Shown: positions 54,019 through 64,000 of the stretch, one piece after another | How positions within the stretch are numbered: the first letter of the stretch is position 1 | Layout of the letters: the number at the start of each line of letters is the position of its first letter | DNA from: Cytidiella melzeri | Lineage: Eukaryota > Basidiomycota > Agaricomycetes > Polyporales > Irpicaceae | Length of the DNA stretch: 64,000 bases | Assembly: GCA_022592445.1 (NCBI GenBank) | Contig: JABYQR010000213.1 | Location: 16,032-80,031 of the forward strand | Direction of reading: 5' to 3' | The notes under the pieces: model-generated | The model's database searches: none | What the model was told of the DNA's origin: nothing | The model's input: the letters and a program-made list of their open reading frames with translations, nothing else | Position numbers and translations under genes: made by a program

Positions 54019-55436
54019 TCACGTGCAACTGAGCGGTACCCTCCACTGACCGAGTTCACCAGACGTTTGCATGCCGGATTTGTTTGTCTTTTTGGAACTC
54101 CGCTTCCCAAATCCGGTATCGCAAACGGCTGGTTCCGAGACTACTGAGCCCCGGCGTCGCGCGAGAACCCGCGCCTGCGTTGGCGCGAGTCCGAATTCAG
54201 TGAGTACCTGGACTTGCACATCATACTCCAGTACATCGCGATCTACTAGACACCCTAACACAGTCATCGCGTAGTCCTTATTAAAGGCGGTCACCGACCC
54301 GGACGGGTTTCGCTGCAGCCAGTAGGCGTAAGCCTTTTTCCTCATAGCCGTGTGGAGGTGGATTCTGAAGATGGCCGGTGAGTTGGGATTACCGTCCTCT
54401 AGGTCCTGGAGCCCTCGCTCCACCAGCTCTAACCACTGGAAAGTGGCCACGCATGGGTTGAGTTGCAGGAACTCGTTGATCTCCTCCAGCTTGGGTGACG
54501 TGGCGCGCCATAGTTGGTGAGCATGCACCGCCGGCTCAGGTCCAGCGCATTTTGTTGTTGGGCCCCATGTCGTTGTACGTCCGGCGGCTTATGCTTCCTG
54601 ATCCACAGGTCGCAGTCGAACCAGACATGGTCGCGGGTCTCGATTTGTGCCTTCCCGCACCAGCACGAACGCTGGCCCTCCAGATTGAACCGCTCGCGGA
54701 ACTCACCGTGAGGGAAATGGCCGCTAACAAAGCGCACCAACCGTGCAAGGTGAGTGGTACTGTTCCCTGCCACTTTAAGGAACCAGTTGGCAGAGGTGTG
54801 CTTGCACCGTTCAAAATGAGAGGCTCGGTTGATCAGGGAGTTGTGTCCACGGTATCTGGGCACTCCCATATCCTCCCTCCATGTTCGGTACGCTTGTGCT
54901 GTGATTTGCTGACGTGTGTATGCAAACGAAACTTCATTGCAAGGTTCCGCCGTTGCAAGGCCTGCCTCGCGGTCAACTACCGTGTTCCAGTATACCCCCC
55001 GATGGCCCGGGCACCACCAGAGGTGTATTTGATGTCGGTCGCTCCGTTCGAGCCAAGGTCGGACAGAGCTGCTCGCTGCCACAGACAGCATTTGGGACGG
55101 CCCACGCCCGGGAGCCAGGACAGCTGCTAGCGCCGCAGAATTGTCCGCAAAGACGTGTATATCCGTTACGTGGTCTGGTACTGTGTTTACGGCCTCGCGA
55201 AGTCCCCTCGCTAGAGCTGCCATCTCAGCGTCATATGGAGTGGCTTGGCCACACCCAAATCGACCCTGTCGCACCCGGTCCGAGTGCTTGACCAGCCAAG
55301 CCGACCCCGCTTGCACGCTCTGTGTTGGGTCATCGCTTGCCTTCTGTGATCCGTCTGTGAACACGATTGCACAGGTGCGTTCATTTTCAACCCTTCGTAT
55401 GAGTGGGCTGAGTTTTGTGTTAATCCAGGAGTCCAT
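54019..55436 (-). pseudogene. LINE-type non-LTR retrotransposon remnant, RNase H end
   Basis: C-terminal RNase H of a fungal LINE (I/Tad-like). FTDGSQKASDD (first Asp), YDAEMAALARGL (Glu), VFADNSAALAAV (Asp), and WWCPGHRGVYWNTVVDREA; then a Cys/His zinc-type motif CWCGKAQIETRDHVWFDCDLW. A frameshift near 54520 leads into INEFLQLNPCVATFQWLELV to 54019, the tail usual for these proteins. Upstream of 55436 the endonuclease and reverse transcriptase are missing or unrecognisable. No poly(A) is seen at the 3' side. One strand only; 5' truncation is normal for LINE copies. Confidence 0.8.
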
Positions 55437-56653
55437 TGCGTCTCGCTGGGCCTTGGGAGGTGCCTGGGGTACTGCTCAACGCGTACCGGGTTATCGACAT
55501 CACCAGACCTGGGCGTACCCTCGACGCGGAACATTGGCGTGTCAAACTTTGCGTCTGCAAGGAAGGCTTCATCGGTGGCGCACGGACGCAGGAGGGACCC
55601 ATCGCACGCTCATCGACATTGTACACTGCGTTGACCAGCACTGCACAGCAATACATAATCACGACCAGAAGGATGGGTACTACTCCCTTGCGATGCACAC
55701 TCGCCGAGGGTTGTTCTTTTCCGCGACAACCAGGGCGGGTGGATGGACACACTGGAGGTGGACGTGCTCACCAGTCCAGAGGTGAACGCTGAGATAGTCA
55801 GGCGAAATCATCCGAATAGTGCAGATTAGATTGACCGGAGCGTATGAGTTGGATGCTGTTCTTATTCCAGAGACAGTATGCGCAAGTCCTTGAGCTTGGG
55901 AGCTTTGGCGTCTCGCAACGACGTCGGGATGGTGGTGCGCATATGAACTGAGCTGTTGCTTTCCCCTGCAGCGAGGTTCAAGCACTCGTTTGAGAGGGTC
56001 TTGTTTGCTGTGATGGGGATGGGTATTGAGATCTCTAAGTTCCAGGACGCCTTTGCGCATAACGACGTTTCATAGCATCCTGGCCAGGTGCACGATTGTA
56101 CTCGGGGACAGTTCCATTCTGTCTGAATTAAACTCCGCTTTAATTCATCTACTCTCTCTTACAGCAACTACATTGGCAGGAAGACGACGACGGTAACTGA
56201 ACGACGGCGATGGGTGTTCTGACCTCGGTTGTTAGCAGCATCTGCGATACGTGGTGCGTGGAAAGAAAATACCGGATACTATGTTCAAACACGGTGAGTA
56301 TCATGATCTTGTAGTGTATCACCAGCTGATATCAGTACAATGGCCAACTACCCTAGGAGTCTCCTGAACAGTGAAGAACCTTGCTCAAACGCAGAGGTGC
56401 ACAACCTTGTGCATCGGGACGCTTGTGCTCTGCTGCCACAGCTACACTGAAGAAGCCGTCGACTCCTACATCCGGGACTCAGCATTGCTCCTGCGGCGTT
56501 ATCTCATGCATCTGTATCAATCATCTAGCAGATTTTGACCGTCGCAAGGCCTGCATGTGGACGCTGAGCATCTTCTCATCGCACCGGGCGCTGTTCGCGC
56601 TCTATTGCTATATATCTTGACGGTCTGTCGCTCGCCAGGCGACCGAGATTACA
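55437..56653. other. Region between LINE remnant and RGS gene
   Basis: The part up to about 55800 probably continues the degraded LINE (minus-strand frames broken by stops, such as SMSVRWVPPASVRHR). From about 56100 on it is likely the promoter and 5' untranslated region of the RGS gene. Short plus-strand ORF 56381-56620 has no recognisable content. Confidence 0.4.
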
Positions 56654-58280
56654 ATGTACCCCAAGCTCTCTGGACCGCTGGCGAAAGTGACTATTGACGA
56701 TATACTTTCCGGAGCAACATGCAACCCCATTTCAATAGCCGACTTTGAGTCTTTCCTCCTCTACAAGCAACATTCTGTTGAATGCCTTCGTTTTGTCGTG
56801 TGGTACAAGTCCTACTGCGATCGCTTTTTCTCACTGCCTCTGCATCTGCAGAAGCTCAGTCCCCCAGTTTCACAGCCAGAAACCGCTGAAAATGCCGTGG
56901 ACGGCAATAGTAGGCAAACGAACGACCTCACCTCTCATCTTCTCGGCAGCTCGCCTTGCAATGGCTCTGCCTCGACGGTCTTGTTATTGGCCGCCAGCCA
57001 AAAATCAAGAATCAATCCTACGAGCAGAAGTGGCACGATCGACCCTCAGAGGCCTTCATTCGATTCCATCTTACGCAAGACTCTCCCTTCAGACACTCCC
57101 TCACAGCCTGATACCCTATCACGACAGCCTTTCCGCTGGGAATGCGCGTCAATCGCGCACACTTTCCTCGTCCCTCCTACCGACTCCTTCCTAGAACCTC
57201 CCTCCAAGCACAACAATCACGCATCTGCAGAGCTATTGACACTCAACATATCCTCATCTCTCCTCAACTCCACGCTTTACGACCTATCACACTCGACGCA
57301 CCCATCTGTGTTTCGACCCGTCTACGACCATGTTTACGACACGTTGCGTACATGCTCTCTTCCCTATTTTCTCGCCCAAGCAGCGACAAACACAAACCGG
57401 GACAAAAACGTGTACTGGTGGATCGTTGGGTTGGTGACCTTTCTGTTTGGGTGGACAGTGGTGGTCGTGTGCATATACATCGAGTCTCGATACCCGGGGC
57501 GGAGCGTGCGCATGAGAGCCTGGAGGTTAATATCTGTACCGTGCTTCGCGTTCAGCGGGTGGTGCATGTGTTCTGCCTATCGCAGGTAAGTGTTGATACC
57601 TGGATGCTGAGAGAGAACGGTCTCTGGACTGATTATATATATTCATTTGCGACGGGGTTAGGTTTTGCTCGCAAGTTTGGGGCAGAGGAGCTGTGCAGCT
57701 TCGGCCTTGGGAGCTGGTGGTCCCGAGTCCGTCTTTACCTTCATTGGCCGGACGACACATCCGCAACACGCTCAGGAGAGTTTCTGCCGATGAAGAGGGA
57801 ATTGTGGAGGAGGAGCCAGTAGACGTGAGGATCTCCGGAAAGTCACCGTCAAGCCTCGCTGTTCGCAAATCACCTTCGAGGAGTGTCGATGTGCATGTCG
57901 AGGAGCTTCTAAGCGACTTCACATCTAGCTTTAGCAAGGTATTCCGACGGGATAACCCGGCCTACTCTAGTTTCGGAACAGTCACGCCGACCTATGCACA
58001 CAAGACGGCTGATTCCCTTGATTTCGACTCTGTCCCTCGATCCTCCCAAAACCGCGAGCAATCGATACGCCCACCACTCCCCACCACTCTGCCTCTCGAG
58101 TCCACAGGAATGTCCCTGAACGAGGTGTCAGTGAGATTGAGGATATTTGGTCCGGAGAGGGCGGTGGTGGACCCTCGGGTACGCGCAGCGCACAAGAGGG
58201 TGTTGGCAGAGATTTTGATAGCTGGCTTAGTGTGGGGTAGTATATGGACAGCAGTTGCACTGGCTTTGCCTTCATTGTAA
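56654..58280 (+). CDS. RGS-domain membrane protein (regulator of G-protein signalling)
   Basis: Two exons (56654-57585, 57662-58280; 76-nt GTAAGT...GTTAG intron) give 516 aa. The N-terminal RGS half: DILSGATCNPISIADFESFLLYKQHSVECLRFVVWY; after a long Ser/Pro-rich insert, the second half: NISSSLLNSTLYDLSHSTHPSVFRPVYDHVYDTL, then YFLAQAATNTNRDKNVYW. Two transmembrane segments follow (WIVGLVTFLFGWTVVVVCIY; LISVPCFAFSGWCMCSAY), and a third at the C-terminus (EILIAGLVWGSIWTAVALAL). This layout is that of fungal membrane RGS proteins, which speed GTP hydrolysis on G-alpha and so damp pheromone or nutrient signalling (family knowledge). No breaks; a host gene. Confidence 0.8.
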
Positions 58281-59253
58281 ATCTAGAGAGGTGAGTTTCT
58301 CTTTTTATGCTTTCACCAAAAGTCCTATCGAGCTCACTGCCTCCTTTTTTAAGGAACTTTGTTGTGCTGTTGGACAATGGACACCAGATTTTGATACTAT
58401 GCCCCGGCGGGCCCTGTGACCTGCACTGACTGTGGATAGCAATGAATTATGCTGTGTATGTTGAAAGGCTCTGAATGTCGGTGGTATCCTCATACTAGGT
58501 ATGGACGCAAAATCAAATTCACAAGTTGTTTGTATCGCAGGACAACATCGCCCCATGATGCATGATGCATGACACATCAACCTCTTGTCCGAGAGTGCCA
58601 AAGTACTCACCATTCGTCTGATCCACTCCTGAGCGATCCGTAACTCATCACGGCATCACTCTACGTAGCACTGTTCCCTCCGCAGAAATGAAGACAAAAC
58701 TCTGTCCGCTAAGTACAGGCAAACTCAAGTAATCATTGGAGCAGCACCCCATCTGGTGTGACTGTCCTGGCCATGCTATCACCATGCTCGACAACTAAGG
58801 TAACGAGATGCCGAAACCCCTGTCACATACACATCTGGTCTAGAGGAGTGTTTGCATGGATGTCTCAATGGTTGCCACAGGCTATGTACAGTCAAATATC
58901 TATCACCCATCAAGTATGTCCGTTCCCTGATGTTGTTATGAATCAATGCATCAAGATGCCCTGCAGTGTAGGACCAGTCCTCTGCCCTCTGCACAGCTGC
59001 CCATCACAGCCACAATCCTCACTGTATTCTCATAGTAATGAACAAGTAAATATGTAGTTTTGTATGTTCTGATGATGATGCAACAGCAATTGAGGTTTTT
59101 TTTTTGCCAACACTGAGTCAAGCAGAAGTGGTTGGGGTGGTTTGACGGCACAAGCAAACAATTCTGGGGATACAGCCTTGGCTCATGTGTAGCATGCTGC
59201 ATGCTGCACATAGTTTGGTAACAAAGTGGAATATGTGTGCGCGGGGTAGAGGC
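58281..59253. other. Spacer, no gene seen
   Basis: 3' flank of the RGS gene and sequence up to the Copia-C LTR. No ORF with recognisable content. A T10 run lies at about 59096-59105. Confidence 0.5.
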
Positions 59254-59765
59254 TGTTAAGCTTTGAAGATGAGTCTTATTATTCTTGCTGCTTCAGCAGC
59301 TCTGCTTATATACATGTCTGTATCTACTTATGTAAGCAACTACTATACATGTCTACTTCAGCTATTCTACTGTATTACTAAGTGCATGACTCATGCATGA
59401 CTCATGCTATGAGTGCATGACTCATTGTATGACTAGGTTCAGCACTTGTACCAGAGGCGTACATAATGAGTAAATGACTCATGCTAGTACTTGTCCTCAG
59501 ATGTATGCTTTAGGCATCCTCTGGAGTCATACGTGCTTTCCATGTCATTTCCTATGCTACTAGAACACAGGCGTACATATATGTATAGTACTACTACAAC
59601 CCATGTCTGTACGTCTCAGCTAATGTGATGGTTACTACTAGAGTTTCCATATACGGCTGCATAATTCCCATACTAAGACTGTGGGAACTCTGCTACCTAA
59701 AGCGTCCTTGTAATAAGGCGTGGGAAACTACATATCATATTATATTATATTATATAGTTTTAACA
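59254..59765 (-). repeat. Copia-C 3' LTR
   Basis: On the minus strand it starts TGTTAAAACTATATAA (at 59765) and is taken to end at the matching CTTAACA (59254), an inverted TGTTAA/TTAACA pair; length 512 bp. The left boundary is inferred from that inversion alone, since the partner LTR is outside the window. It contains four TGACTCA sites. Confidence 0.65.
59387..59481. promoter_or_regulatory. Cluster of four TGACTCA (Gcn4/AP-1 type) sites in the Copia-C LTR
   Basis: TGACTCA at 59387-59393, 59398-59404, 59418-59424 and 59475-59481, in a stretch of repeated GCATGACTCATG. TGACTCA is the consensus of the bZIP activator Gcn4/CPC1 (established), so the LTR may respond to amino-acid starvation or stress. 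Whether the LTR promoter lies downstream in the right sense is not shown. Confidence 0.55.
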
Positions 59766-59784
59766 CTCCCACTTAACCGTTACA

Positions 59785-61154
59785 TTAGTGAGTGTTTAGA
59801 TCAATTAGACCTAATCTCCCACTGAAGTATGATTGCTTCTGAAATGCCAATGACTTTGTCATGATATCAGCAATCTGTTCTTCAGTTGGAACAGCATATA
59901 GTTTGGCATTCTTATTTTCGACAAACTCTCTAACATAATGATATCGAATGTCAATATGCTTTGAGCATGACTCTATCTTTGGATTCTTGGTGAAATAAAT
60001 AGCACCATGATTATCACAGCATAGAATGGTAGGCTCTTGCTGTTTTAAATCCAATTCTTTGAGCACGGTGCGCAACCAATAACATTGCTTGGAAGTTTCG
60101 CACAAGGCCATGTATTCTGATTCCATTGATGATAGAGCAACAGTTTTCTGCTTTTTAGAAGTCCAGGAAATTGCTCCTTCAGCCAAAAGAAATACATATC
60201 CTGTTGTCAAATGTCTGTCGTCTTTATTCTCAGCCCAGTCTGCATCCGAATAACCAATAATACCAGCATTACTTGATCCATTATACTTGATCGCATAGGA
60301 CTGCATTCCAAGCAAATATCTCAGTATATATTTAGCTGATTTATAATGGTGGTCAGTTGGATTTGACATGTACTGTGAAAGACGTATGACTGCATATGAA
60401 ATGTCTGGTCTAGTACCAATCAAACATATATAAGCGTGCCAATCAACGCTTGATACTGTCTCAGTAAACCAGAATCTGCTTTGTAGTCAGAATCTGCCTT
60501 CTGTAGTACAGCACCTGAAGGTAATGGTGTCCGAGCAGGATTAGCATTTGCCATATTAAACCGTTTTAAAGCCTCTTGAATATAAGACTCTTGGTCAAGT
60601 AGAATCATTTTAGCTTTACGATCTCTCTGCACACGCATGCCTAGAATAAGCTTAGCTTCTCCTAAGTCACGCATCTCATAGCGATCCATAAGATTTTTCT
60701 TAAGTGCAGACATAGCAAGTTTACTATTTCCTATCGGAAATATATCGTCAACATATAGAATGAGAATTAAATTCCCCCCTTGTTGCTGATACACGTAAAC
60801 ACCAGCATCTGAATGAATCCGGTCAAAGCCTAATTCTATCAGAGTGTTATGAATTTTGATATTCCATGTTTGTGAAGCTTGTTTAAGTCCATAAATGGCT
60901 TTCTTAAGCAAACAAACATGGTTCTCCGTTCCCTTCTCCACGAAACCTTCTGGTTGTTCCATATAGATTTCTTCATCCAGTTCGCCGTAAAGGAAAGCTG
61001 TTTTCACATCCAATGCCTCGATTTCCCAATCTTCGAGTGCAGCTATAGCTAGTAGCATGCGTATGGATTCAAAATGTGCGACTGGTGAGAAAGTTTCTTG
61101 ACAATCAATTCCTTCAACTTGGGTGAATCCTTTTGCAACAAGACGCGCTTTATA
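59785..61154 (-). pseudogene. Copia-C reverse transcriptase and RNase H
   Basis: Reverse transcriptase: FESIRMLLAIAALEDWEIEALDVKTAFLYGEL, KKAIYGLKQASQTW, ILILYVDDIFPIG (YVDD intact), GEAKLILGMRV. A one-base indel near 60422 shifts into RNase H: IGTRPDISYAV, GYSDADWAENKDDR, SSMESEYMALCE, LCCDNHGAIYFT, KHIDIRYHYVREFV, ADIMTKSLAF, ending at 59785 twenty bases from the LTR. Confidence 0.9.
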
Positions 61155-62668
61155 TCAACCATCAGACTTTATGGTGAAGACCCATTTGCATTTCACAATT
61201 TTGCGTGATGCGTCTGGTCGTCGTACAAGCGCCCAAGTTTTATTCTTCATTTGAGAATCAATTTTGTCTTGTGCAGCAGCAAACCATTGATCCCGATCAT
61301 CTCTTTTCATTGCCTGCTTCCACGTCTGTGGATATTCATTGATTGAATAAGCAGTAATTGAATTAAGAGTCTCGTCATCAATTTCTGCAGAACCATCATC
61401 ATCAGTTAAGCCTCCTGATAGAGTTTGATGTTCTGGACCCTGTTCAACGGAAGGTGATCTCGAGGGTTGACGTGATGACGTTCCTGATCGCAAAGGTATC
61501 TGTAATCTGGATGGCCCTGCAATTGGAGATCTCGCGCGTGTTCTCAAGTTCCATTCAGCTCTCAAACGAAGCTCATTTTGTTCTTCCTTTTTGTCTTTAG
61601 CCACTTGCTTTTCCAAAGCTTTCTGCATATCCACCGGCCGCATGGAAAGTTTAGGATTTTTTCCAGCAGTTGAACGTTTGTTCTGGTTGATAGGTGGTGG
61701 CAAAGGTGGTTTAGGCTTAGGTCCTCGTTTGATTTGTGGTTGTGGTTCTTTGTCAAGAACCGGAGCTGAAGGGAATTGCTGCTGTTGTCGAGAAGGATGA
61801 GTAGGTGCTTGGTGCTCTGGATGATCATCATCTCCATCATCAGAATCTTGGTGACCTTGTTCATCATTCTCTTCAAAAGGTGAAAAATTATGTGTGGAGG
61901 AACAGTGTTATTATCACTGTTATCGCCGACTAAAGGTTGTTTGGAAGGAGTAATATCTTTACGATACGGGAAATGAGTCTCGTCAAATACTGCATCGCGA
62001 GCAATGACGATTCGCTGTTTATCCCAGAACCGGTAACCCTTTACACCCGGTTCATATCCAACAATATCATAGGAGTTGCTTTTGGTGACAACTTGTTCTG
62101 ACGACTCTTGATCGGTACATGGACTATGCACGACATCCAAATACACAAGCATTGAGATATCTGGTTTTATACCCAGAAAACTCTCTATAGGTGTCTGCCA
62201 GTTTAATCGTACATTAGGTAGACGGTTATTTAAATATACCGCTGCTTCGCAAGTAAGCTTCCAGAAACCATTTGATAACCCAGCTTGCTGACGCAATGCT
62301 TCGGCTTTATATTTTATGGTCTGTTGCCATCGCTCAGCTCTACCATTTTGTTGTGGAGTATACGGTACAGACATTTGTAGTTCTATTCCGTGTTCCTTCA
62401 GATAATCCTTGAACTCATTATTAATGAACTCTGTTCCACCATCACATCTGAACTTCTTCATCTTCTTTCCTGTTTGGTTTTCGGCCCATGACTTGTATTC
62501 TTTGAATCTTGTGAACGCTTCATCTTTGTGCTTGAGATAATAGAGCATCCCATGACTAGAAGCATCATCAAGACAAGTCATACCGTATTTGTAACCATCA
62601 ATAGAAGTTGTAGAATATTCAATGAGATCGGAATGAGTTAATTCAAGGACTTCTGTAGCTCTCGACAT
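61155..62668 (-). pseudogene. Copia-C integrase and linker
   Basis: Integrase catalytic core: LELTHSDLIEY (Asp), FRCDGGTEFINNEF (Asp), YTPQQNGRAERWQQTI (Glu), then LNWQTPIESFLGIKPD, GVKGYRFWDKQRIVIARDAVFDE. A shift near 61650 leads into the frame 61703-61155, a Pro/Ser-rich linker then YPQTWKQAMKRDDRDQWFAAAQDKIDSQMKNKTW, the start of reverse transcriptase. TGA at 61155-61157 stands where RYKARLVAKGF is expected (CGA->TGA). Confidence 0.88.
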
Positions 62669-63999
62669 AGATGGTGGAAATGGTTGTCTCTTTCCTTTTC
62701 CAACTTGACATCCGTGACAAGGAGAAATTGTGATGGAATAGGAATCTTTTCTTTTAATCCCTTTGTTCCTTTGTGAAGATTTTCGACAATCTTATTCCCT
62801 GGGTGTCCTAGTCGATTATGCCACAACGTATAATCATTACGACTAACTTTATTAATTGAGTCTATCTTCCTGACTAGACGTCCTTTAATCCAATAAAGTC
62901 CGGCATGATCAGGTTGACCATTTATAATCTCTTTTCCTTCATTATAAATTGTCCATCCTTTCGATGTAACACTGCTGGTGCATCCTTGTTGCAGTGCTCT
63001 AGAAGGAGAAAAGAATCTTGTAGTCGCATCTGGTATATAGAGGACATTGTTCAAAGTTGTGCGATGTATTTTATCTTTCACAAGGATCGTGTCAAGTACG
63101 ACCGTTCCTTTTCCCAATATTTTGACAGTCATATCTTTACCTGCTACAGAGCATGTACCTGCTACCGTTGCTGGTTGATACGAGATAAAGTCGTCAATTT
63201 CATTGGTTATGTGACTAGTAGCACCACTGTCGATGAGCCATTCAACGCTTTCAGTCTCACACGTGGAATACAGAGAAACGTTGATGATTTCATTATCGTG
63301 CTCGAAGACAGGTTTGGTATCTACTTGAAGATTATTTACAGTCGCTTTGTCTTTGCCTTTGCCTTTGGACTTCTTTCGTTGTCCTCCTTTCTTTCCTTTA
63401 TTCTCCTTGTTACCCTGCTTGTTGTTGGTAGAAGATCCTTGCTGATTATTTCCATTACCGCGAGACTTGTTCTGGTTAGGTTTCCCTTTATCCCAGTGCT
63501 GACTCGTAGTATGGTTAGAAAGCCCACACTTCTTGCATTTTTCCTTCGGTAAACGCGTGGTCTGCGTAATCCGATTCGCATTTTCACTGTTTGAACCCTT
63601 TCGACGTAACTCTTCCGCAAGTATCTTGGGGATGAGCGTGTCAAACTTAATTTCTTCGGGTTTTGCAACAGTGCCAATGTATGCAGAAATGGCGGTTTCA
63701 TATGACGTTGGTAAAGCCCACAAAAGAATATGAACTTTAATTTGATCATCAAGGTCTAACCCAGCAACTTTGGTATCTCCAATCTTAGTACGGAAGCCTT
63801 GAATTTGTACGTTCATATCCTTAGACTCATCAAAAGTTGAGCTAAGTAGGTTTCTGAACGCAACAGAGCTTGCTAAGACTGATGTCTTCTCAAAATCTGT
63901 TTTCAATTTCTTCCACACTTCGGAGGCCAAATCCTCTCCTTCAAGATAGGATTGCAAAGTAATGTCAAGGTAAATATTGAAATAAGCTAAAGCACGTTG
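62638..63999 (-). pseudogene. Copia-C Gag, protease and integrase zinc finger (open to window edge)
   Basis: The frame is open to the end of the window, so the N-terminus is outside (QRALAYFNIYLDITLQSYLEG). Gag: DLASEVWKKLKTDFEKTS, MNVQIQGFRTKI; zinc-knuckle-like CKKCGLSNHTTSQHW (the fourth ligand is His or missing, not Cys); lysine/glycine-rich tail; protease WLIDSGATSHIT; then VLYIPDATTRFFS, and the integrase zinc finger LWHNRLGHPGNKIVENLH. A shift near 62650 leads to the integrase core. Confidence 0.87.
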
Positions 64000-64000
64000 T

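Larger units (their letters stand above)
59254..64000 (-). mobile_element. Copia-C: Ty1/Copia element, cut by window edge
   Basis: Minus-strand Ty1/Copia element with a 3' LTR (59254-59765), a polypurine tract (AAGTGGGAG on the minus strand just upstream of the LTR, 59766-59774), RNase H, reverse transcriptase, integrase, protease and Gag up to the window end. The 5' LTR is outside. Three frame breaks and one stop make this copy inactive. Its sequence is unrelated at the nucleotide level to Copia-A and Copia-B. Confidence 0.9.

Noticed and set aside
59740..59765. ATATTATATTATATT stretch as an origin or MITE end
   Set aside because: It lies at the start of the Copia-C LTR next to its polypurine tract and is explained as LTR sequence.

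Overview
The window is fungal DNA, most likely from an agaricomycete basidiomycete. The host genes carry several 34-76 nt introns with GTRNGT donors. The repeats are typical of that class: Harbinger, MULE, Ty3/Gypsy and Ty1/Copia elements, and DUF6589 proteins. About four fifths of the sequence is transposable-element DNA in several nested layers. Species cannot be told from the sequence alone.

Layout. 1-1530: the right part of a PIF/Harbinger element split by a tRNA-headed SINE. 1652-4798: an LTR fragment (family LTR-B) into which the 3' part of a Gypsy element (Gypsy-I, minus strand, 3' LTR of family LTR-A) has inserted; its integrase is split by a 422-bp foldback MITE. 5819-8931: a 3'-truncated, frameshifted second Gypsy element. 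8916-10659 and 27781-28416: two halves of one DUF6589 gene (minus strand). The N-terminal half lies head to head, 52 bp away, with a decayed RecQ-like helicase (28469-30861).

The two DUF6589 halves are separated by an LTR-A copy that has the same 5-bp duplication (GTATG) on both outer sides. That LTR is itself cut in two by a 16.3-kb segment (11009-27351) bounded by a 10-bp direct repeat and 15-bp inverted repeats. The segment holds a complete Harbinger element (11386-14446), three host loci (an RPP40-like RNase P subunit, pantothenate synthetase, and a broken HMG-CoA synthase) and a MULE (17849-23184) with a 9-bp target duplication. The MULE sits in the divergent promoter between the first two genes and carries a solo LTR-B in its transposase. 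Removing the segment restores a 768-bp LTR, the same length as another copy in the window. Removing that LTR rejoins the DUF6589 reading frame.

32595-33347: another solo LTR-A. 33866-47830: an old minus-strand Copia (Copia-A) interrupted by a roughly 2-kb foldback repeat. Inside the foldback sits a young plus-strand Copia (Copia-B, 36649-41872) flanked by a 105-bp direct duplication instead of the usual 5 bp. 48532-58280 is the most host-like stretch: a small secreted double-psi beta-barrel protein, a Cupin_5/DUF985 protein, and an RGS-domain membrane protein. A second DUF6589 fragment and a LINE RNase H fragment lie between them. 59254-64000: a third Copia (Copia-C, minus strand) that runs off the window edge, with four TGACTCA sites in its LTR.

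Many element ORFs carry CGA->TGA stops or CpG->CpA/TpG changes at catalytic codons, which suggests decay by cytosine methylation. No CRISPR array, rRNA gene or clear tRNA gene was seen. Family assignments are from sequence recognition only; no database search was run.
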